In this document: positions 60,792-64,000 of the stretch, piece by piece
Numbering within the stretch: the first letter of the stretch is position 1
How the letters are laid out: every line of letters starts with the position of its first letter
Assembly: GCF_003952425.1 (NCBI RefSeq)
Contig: NZ_CP034449.1
Location: 806,001 to 870,000, forward strand
Source of the DNA: Mesorhizobium sp. M2A.F.Ca.ET.046.03.2.1
GTDB lineage: Bacteria; Pseudomonadota; Alphaproteobacteria; Rhizobiales; Rhizobiaceae
DNA: 64,000 bases
Direction of reading: 5' to 3'
Translations under genes and position numbers: made by a program
The notes under the pieces: generated by a model
The model's database searches: none
Seen by the model: only the letters and a program-made list of their open reading frames with translations
What the model was told of the DNA's origin: nothing

Positions 60792-63700
60792 ATGAACACC
60801 CATCTGATGATGTCGCGGCGCTTCGCGCCTCTCTTCTGGACGCAATTCCTCTCGGCCTTCAACGACAATTTCCTGAAGAACACGCTGGTGTTCCTCATTC
60901 TGTTCACGCTGGCGAAGGATCAGGCCGCGTCCCTGGTGACGCTGGCCGGCGCTGTCTTCATGGCGCCCTTCCTCTTGCTTTCGGCGCTTGGCGGCGAGAT
61001 CGCAGACCGCTTCGACAAGGCGCTGATCGCGCGGCGGCTGAAATTCACCGAGATCGCCGCGGCCGCCGTCGCCGTCGTCGGCATCGCGCTGTCATCGATC
61101 CCGGTGCTGATGACGGCGCTCTTGATGTTCGGCATCATCTCGGCGCTGTTCGGGCCGATCAAATACGGCATCCTGCCGGACCATCTCGAGCGCAAGGAAC
61201 TGCCAAAGGCCAATGCCTGGATCGAGTCGGCCACTTTCGCCGCGATCCTCGGCGGCACGATTGCCGGCGGCGTCGTTTCAGCCGACGGCATCGGCGTTGC
61301 GGTGTTCGGGCCGATCATGATGGCCTTGGCCGCCGGCTGCTGGTTCGTCAGCCGCTACATCCCGTCCACCGGTTCGGCTGCTCCCAACCTCACCATCGAC
61401 TGGAACATCTTGCGCTCGACCTGGCGGCAGGTCGCCGACCTGCGCACCGATACGCGCATCTGGCGCGCCGGCCTGATGACCTCCTGGTTCTGGCTGGTCG
61501 GCGCCATCGTGCTCTCGATCCTGCCGGCGATGATCAAGGATTCACTCGGCGGCAATGAGATCGCCGTCACCGCCTATCTCGCGGTGTTCGCCGTCTCGAT
61601 TGCCATCGGATCGGCTATCGCAGCCTGGATGTCGCAAGGCCGCATGGTGCTTTTGCCCGCGCCGGTCGGCACCGCGCTGATGGCGCTGTTCGGGCTGCAC
61701 CTGGCCTGGACCATCGGCAGCATGCAGCCCTCGCCCCAGGCCGAGACGCTTGCCACCTTCTTCGCCGGCCCCAACACCATCCGTGTGGCCATCGACCTCG
61801 CCGGCATGGCCATTGCCGCCGCCTTCCTCGTCGTGCCGACCTTCGCCGCCGTGCAGGCCTGGTCGCCGGAGGCGCGCCGCGCCCGAGTCGTTGCCGCGGT
61901 CAGCATCGTCAATGCCGGCTTCATGACGGTCGGCGGCATCCTTGTCGCCGCGATCCAGGCGGCAGGCGTCTCGATCGCGGGCATCCTGTTCGGCCTCGTC
62001 GTCGCCAACGCGATTGCCGCCTGGCTGATGCTGAAATTCCTGCCGACCAATCCCTTCCGCGATTTCGTCTCGATCCTGTTCCGCGCCTTCCTGCGGCTGG
62101 AGGTCGAGGGGCTGGACAATCTCAAGGCGGCCGGCAAGGCGCCGATCCTGGCGCTCAACCATGTCAGCTTCCTCGACGGTCCGCTGGCGCTGACGCTGAC
62201 CGACGAGGAGCCGGTCTTCGCCATCGACTACACGATCGCCCAGGCCTGGTGGATGAAGCCCTTCATGAAGCTCGCCCGCGCGCTGCCGCTCAATCCGGCG
62301 AAGCCGATGTCGACCCGCACGCTGATCAAGATCGTGCAGGGCGGCGATCCGCTGGTCATCTTCCCGGAGGGCCGCATCACCGTCACCGGCGGCCTGATGA
62401 AGGTCTATGACGGCGCCGCCATGGTCGCCGACAAGACCGGCTCGATGGTGGTGCCGGTGCGCATCGAGGGCCTGGAGAAGAGCTACTTCTCGCGGCTGAC
62501 CTCGCAGCATGTGCGGCATCGCCTGTTCCCGAAGGTCAAGGTGACCATCCTGGAGCCGGTGAAGCTCGAAGTCCCCCAGGAGTTGAAGGGGCGCCAGCGC
62601 CGGGCCGCGGCTGGCTCCGCGCTCTACCAGGTGATGTCGGACCTCGTCTTCCGCACCCAGAATATCGACAAGACAGTGCTTCAGAAGATCATCGAGACGG
62701 CCCATGAGCGCGGCATGAAGGAACTCGCCGTGCAGGATCCGGTCACCGGCTCGCTGAGCTACGGCAAGCTGCTCACCGCCGCCGCGGTGCTCGGCGAGAA
62801 GTTCGAGCATCTCTATGCGGGACAAGAGACGCTGGGCATCATGCTGCCCAACGCCAACGGCTCATGCGCGACGCTGCTCGGCGTCATGTCGGCCGGCAAG
62901 GTGCCGGCGATGATCAACTTCACCGCGGGTGCGGCCAACATCCTATCGGCCTGCAAGGCGGCCGAGGTGAAGACCGTGCTCACCTCCCGTGCCTTCGTCG
63001 AGCAGGCCAAGCTCGGGCCAGTGATAGAGGAGATCGGCCGCTCGGTCGACATCGTCTGGCTCGACGACCTGCGCGCCACGATCGGCCTGAAGGACAAGCT
63101 GCTCGGCCTGTTGCGCAAGACGACGCCGCGGGTGGCGCGCAAGGCGGACGATCCGGCCGCGATCCTGTTCACCTCGGGCTCGGAGGGCACGCCAAAGGGC
63201 GTGGTGCTGACCCACCGCAACATCCTGGCCAACGCCGCCCAGGCGGCCTCGCGCATCGACTTCCACTCGGGCGACAAAGTGTTCAACGTGCTGCCGATCT
63301 TCCATTCCTTCGGCATGACGGCGGGAACGGTGCTGCCCTTGATCTCGGGCGTGCCGGTCTATTTCTACCCCTCGCCGCTGCACTACCGCATCGTGCCGGA
63401 ACTGATCTACGGGTCGAACGCGACGATCATCTTCGGCACCGATACGTTCCTCGCCGGCTATGCGCGCACCGCGCACCCCTACGATTTCCGCTCGGTGCGC
63501 TATTGCTTCGCCGGCGCCGAGCCGGTCAAGGCCGCGACGCGCACCACCTATATGGAGAAGTTCGGCCTGCGCATTCTCGAGGGCTACGGCGTGACGGAAG
63601 CAGCCCCGGTGATCGCCATCAACACGCCGATGTACAACAAGTCGGGCAGCGTCGGAAAAATCATGCCCGGCATGGAGTATCGCCTGGACCCGGTGCCCGG

Positions 63701-64000
63701 CGTCGACGAGGGCGGCCGGCTCTTCGTGCGCGGCCCGAACGTCATGGCCGGCTATCTGCGCGCCGAAAACCCCGGCGTGATCGAGCCGGTGAAGGACGGC
63801 TGGCACGACACCGGCGATGTCGTCACCGTCGACGACGCGGGCTTCATCTCGATCCGCGGCCGCGCCAAGCGCTTCGCCAAGATCGGCGGCGAGATGATCT
63901 CGCTGGCCGCGGTCGAGGCGCTGGCCGGCGAGCTCTGGAAAGGTTCGCCGGCGGCCGTCGCGACGGTGCCGGACGCGCGCAAGGGCGAGAAGCTCATCCT
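60792..64000 (+). CDS. MFS-PlsC-AMP ligase fusion (acyl-ACP synthetase / lysophospholipid acyltransferase type), C-terminus beyond window
   Basis: At least 1,069 residues. The first part (1-420) is an LplT-like MFS transporter with about 12 helices, starting with FWTQFLSAFNDNFLKN. Then comes a PlsC acyltransferase with the HX4D motif (NHVSFLDG near residue 455) and FPEGRIT near residue 525, then an AMP-binding ligase (FTSGSEGTPKGVVLTHRN near residue 796) that runs off the window end. This is the Aas-type fusion that takes up lysophospholipid and re-acylates it with fatty acid activated on ACP. ATG 60792 is used; an in-frame ATG at 60780 is possible. It is probably controlled by the triple palindrome upstream. 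Confidence 0.9.
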   Translation, partial: MNTHLMMSRRFAPLFWTQFLSAFNDNFLKNTLVFLILFTLAKDQAASLVTLAGAVFMAPFLLLSALGGEIADRFDKALIARRLKFTEIAAAAVAVVGIALSSIPVLMTALLMFGIISALFGPIKYGILPDHLERKELPKANAWIESATFAAILGGTIAGGVVSADGIGVAVFGPIMMALAAGCWFVSRYIPSTGSAAPNLTIDWNILRSTWRQVADLRTDTRIWRAGLMTSWFWLVGAIVLSILPAMIKDSLGGNEIAVTAYLAVFAVSIAIGSAIAAWMSQGRMVLLPAPVGTALMALFGLHLAWTIGSMQPSPQAETLATFFAGPNTIRVAIDLAGMAIAAAFLVVPTFAAVQAWSPEARRARVVAAVSIVNAGFMTVGGILVAAIQAAGVSIAGILFGLVVANAIAAWLMLKFLPTNPFRDFVSILFRAFLRLEVEGLDNLKAAGKAPILALNHVSFLDGPLALTLTDEEPVFAIDYTIAQAWWMKPFMKLARALPLNPAKPMSTRTLIKIVQGGDPLVIFPEGRITVTGGLMKVYDGAAMVADKTGSMVVPVRIEGLEKSYFSRLTSQHVRHRLFPKVKVTILEPVKLEVPQELKGRQRRAAAGSALYQVMSDLVFRTQNIDKTVLQKIIETAHERGMKELAVQDPVTGSLSYGKLLTAAAVLGEKFEHLYAGQETLGIMLPNANGSCATLLGVMSAGKVPAMINFTAGAANILSACKAAEVKTVLTSRAFVEQAKLGPVIEEIGRSVDIVWLDDLRATIGLKDKLLGLLRKTTPRVARKADDPAAILFTSGSEGTPKGVVLTHRNILANAAQAASRIDFHSGDKVFNVLPIFHSFGMTAGTVLPLISGVPVYFYPSPLHYRIVPELIYGSNATIIFGTDTFLAGYARTAHPYDFRSVRYCFAGAEPVKAATRTTYMEKFGLRILEGYGVTEAAPVIAINTPMYNKSGSVGKIMPGMEYRLDPVPGVDEGGRLFVRGPNVMAGYLRAENPGVIEPVKDGWHDTGDVVTVDDAGFISIRGRAKRFAKIGGEMISLAAVEALAGELWKGSPAAVATVPDARKGEKLI

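Overview
The window is GC-rich, densely coding alphaproteobacterial chromosome. It most resembles Phyllobacteriaceae (Mesorhizobium or Aminobacter-like). Reasons: a RibH2-type lumazine synthase, rhizobial small palindromic repeats in many gaps, and many APC, ABC and GcvT-fold genes. Species is inferred from gene content and style, not from a marker gene.

Region 1 (about 1-28,150) is a methylated-amine catabolism island. It holds a complete predicted route from trimethylamine to ammonia: tmm (TMA to TMAO), tdm (TMAO to DMA plus formaldehyde), dmmDABC (DMA to methylamine), gmaS (methylamine to gamma-glutamylmethylamide), mgsABC (to N-methylglutamate) and mgdABCD (N-methylglutamate to glutamate plus a C1 unit). 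An XRE-cupin regulator lies between tmm and dmm. Two APC permeases are probably the amine importers. One is preceded by three tightly packed tiny membrane-protein genes and followed by two uncharacterised genes. A loose 15-bp inverted motif (TTCAC-N5-GTGAA) recurs before tmm, the regulator, dmmD, the small-membrane-protein/APC operon, mgsA, tdm and the second APC gene, which suggests one regulon. An IS481-family element with a 4-bp target duplication sits between mgdD and tdm, inside an older palindromic repeat. A peptide-binding protein end, a double-DUF427 protein and an SDR precede the island.

Region 2 (28,168-44,300) is mixed: an LLM-type flavin monooxygenase, a TetR-adaptor-RND efflux operon with a clear operator, an acyl-CoA synthetase, a SorC/DeoR-type regulator next to an aldolase-SDR fusion, a DinJ-YafQ type toxin-antitoxin pair, a D-Ala-D-Ala ligase, a winged-helix/TPR regulator and a DUF1127 protein. 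Region 3 (44,367-52,767) holds a ribose-type ABC importer transcribed divergently from mtnK-mtnA (a methylthioribose or 5-deoxypentose salvage unit), an FMN riboswitch carrying extra palindromes in a peripheral stem before ribH2, and a class II fructose-bisphosphate aldolase.

Region 4 (52,832-60,251) is a five-gene minus-strand operon: SWIM zinc finger, DUF5691, MoxR ATPase, DUF5682 and VWA protein. It looks like a chaperone-style ATPase system of unknown target. A 540-bp gap follows with three identical-architecture palindromes around a promoter and two mini-ORFs. Last comes a giant MFS-PlsC-AMP-ligase fusion (lysophospholipid/acyl-ACP type) that runs off the window.
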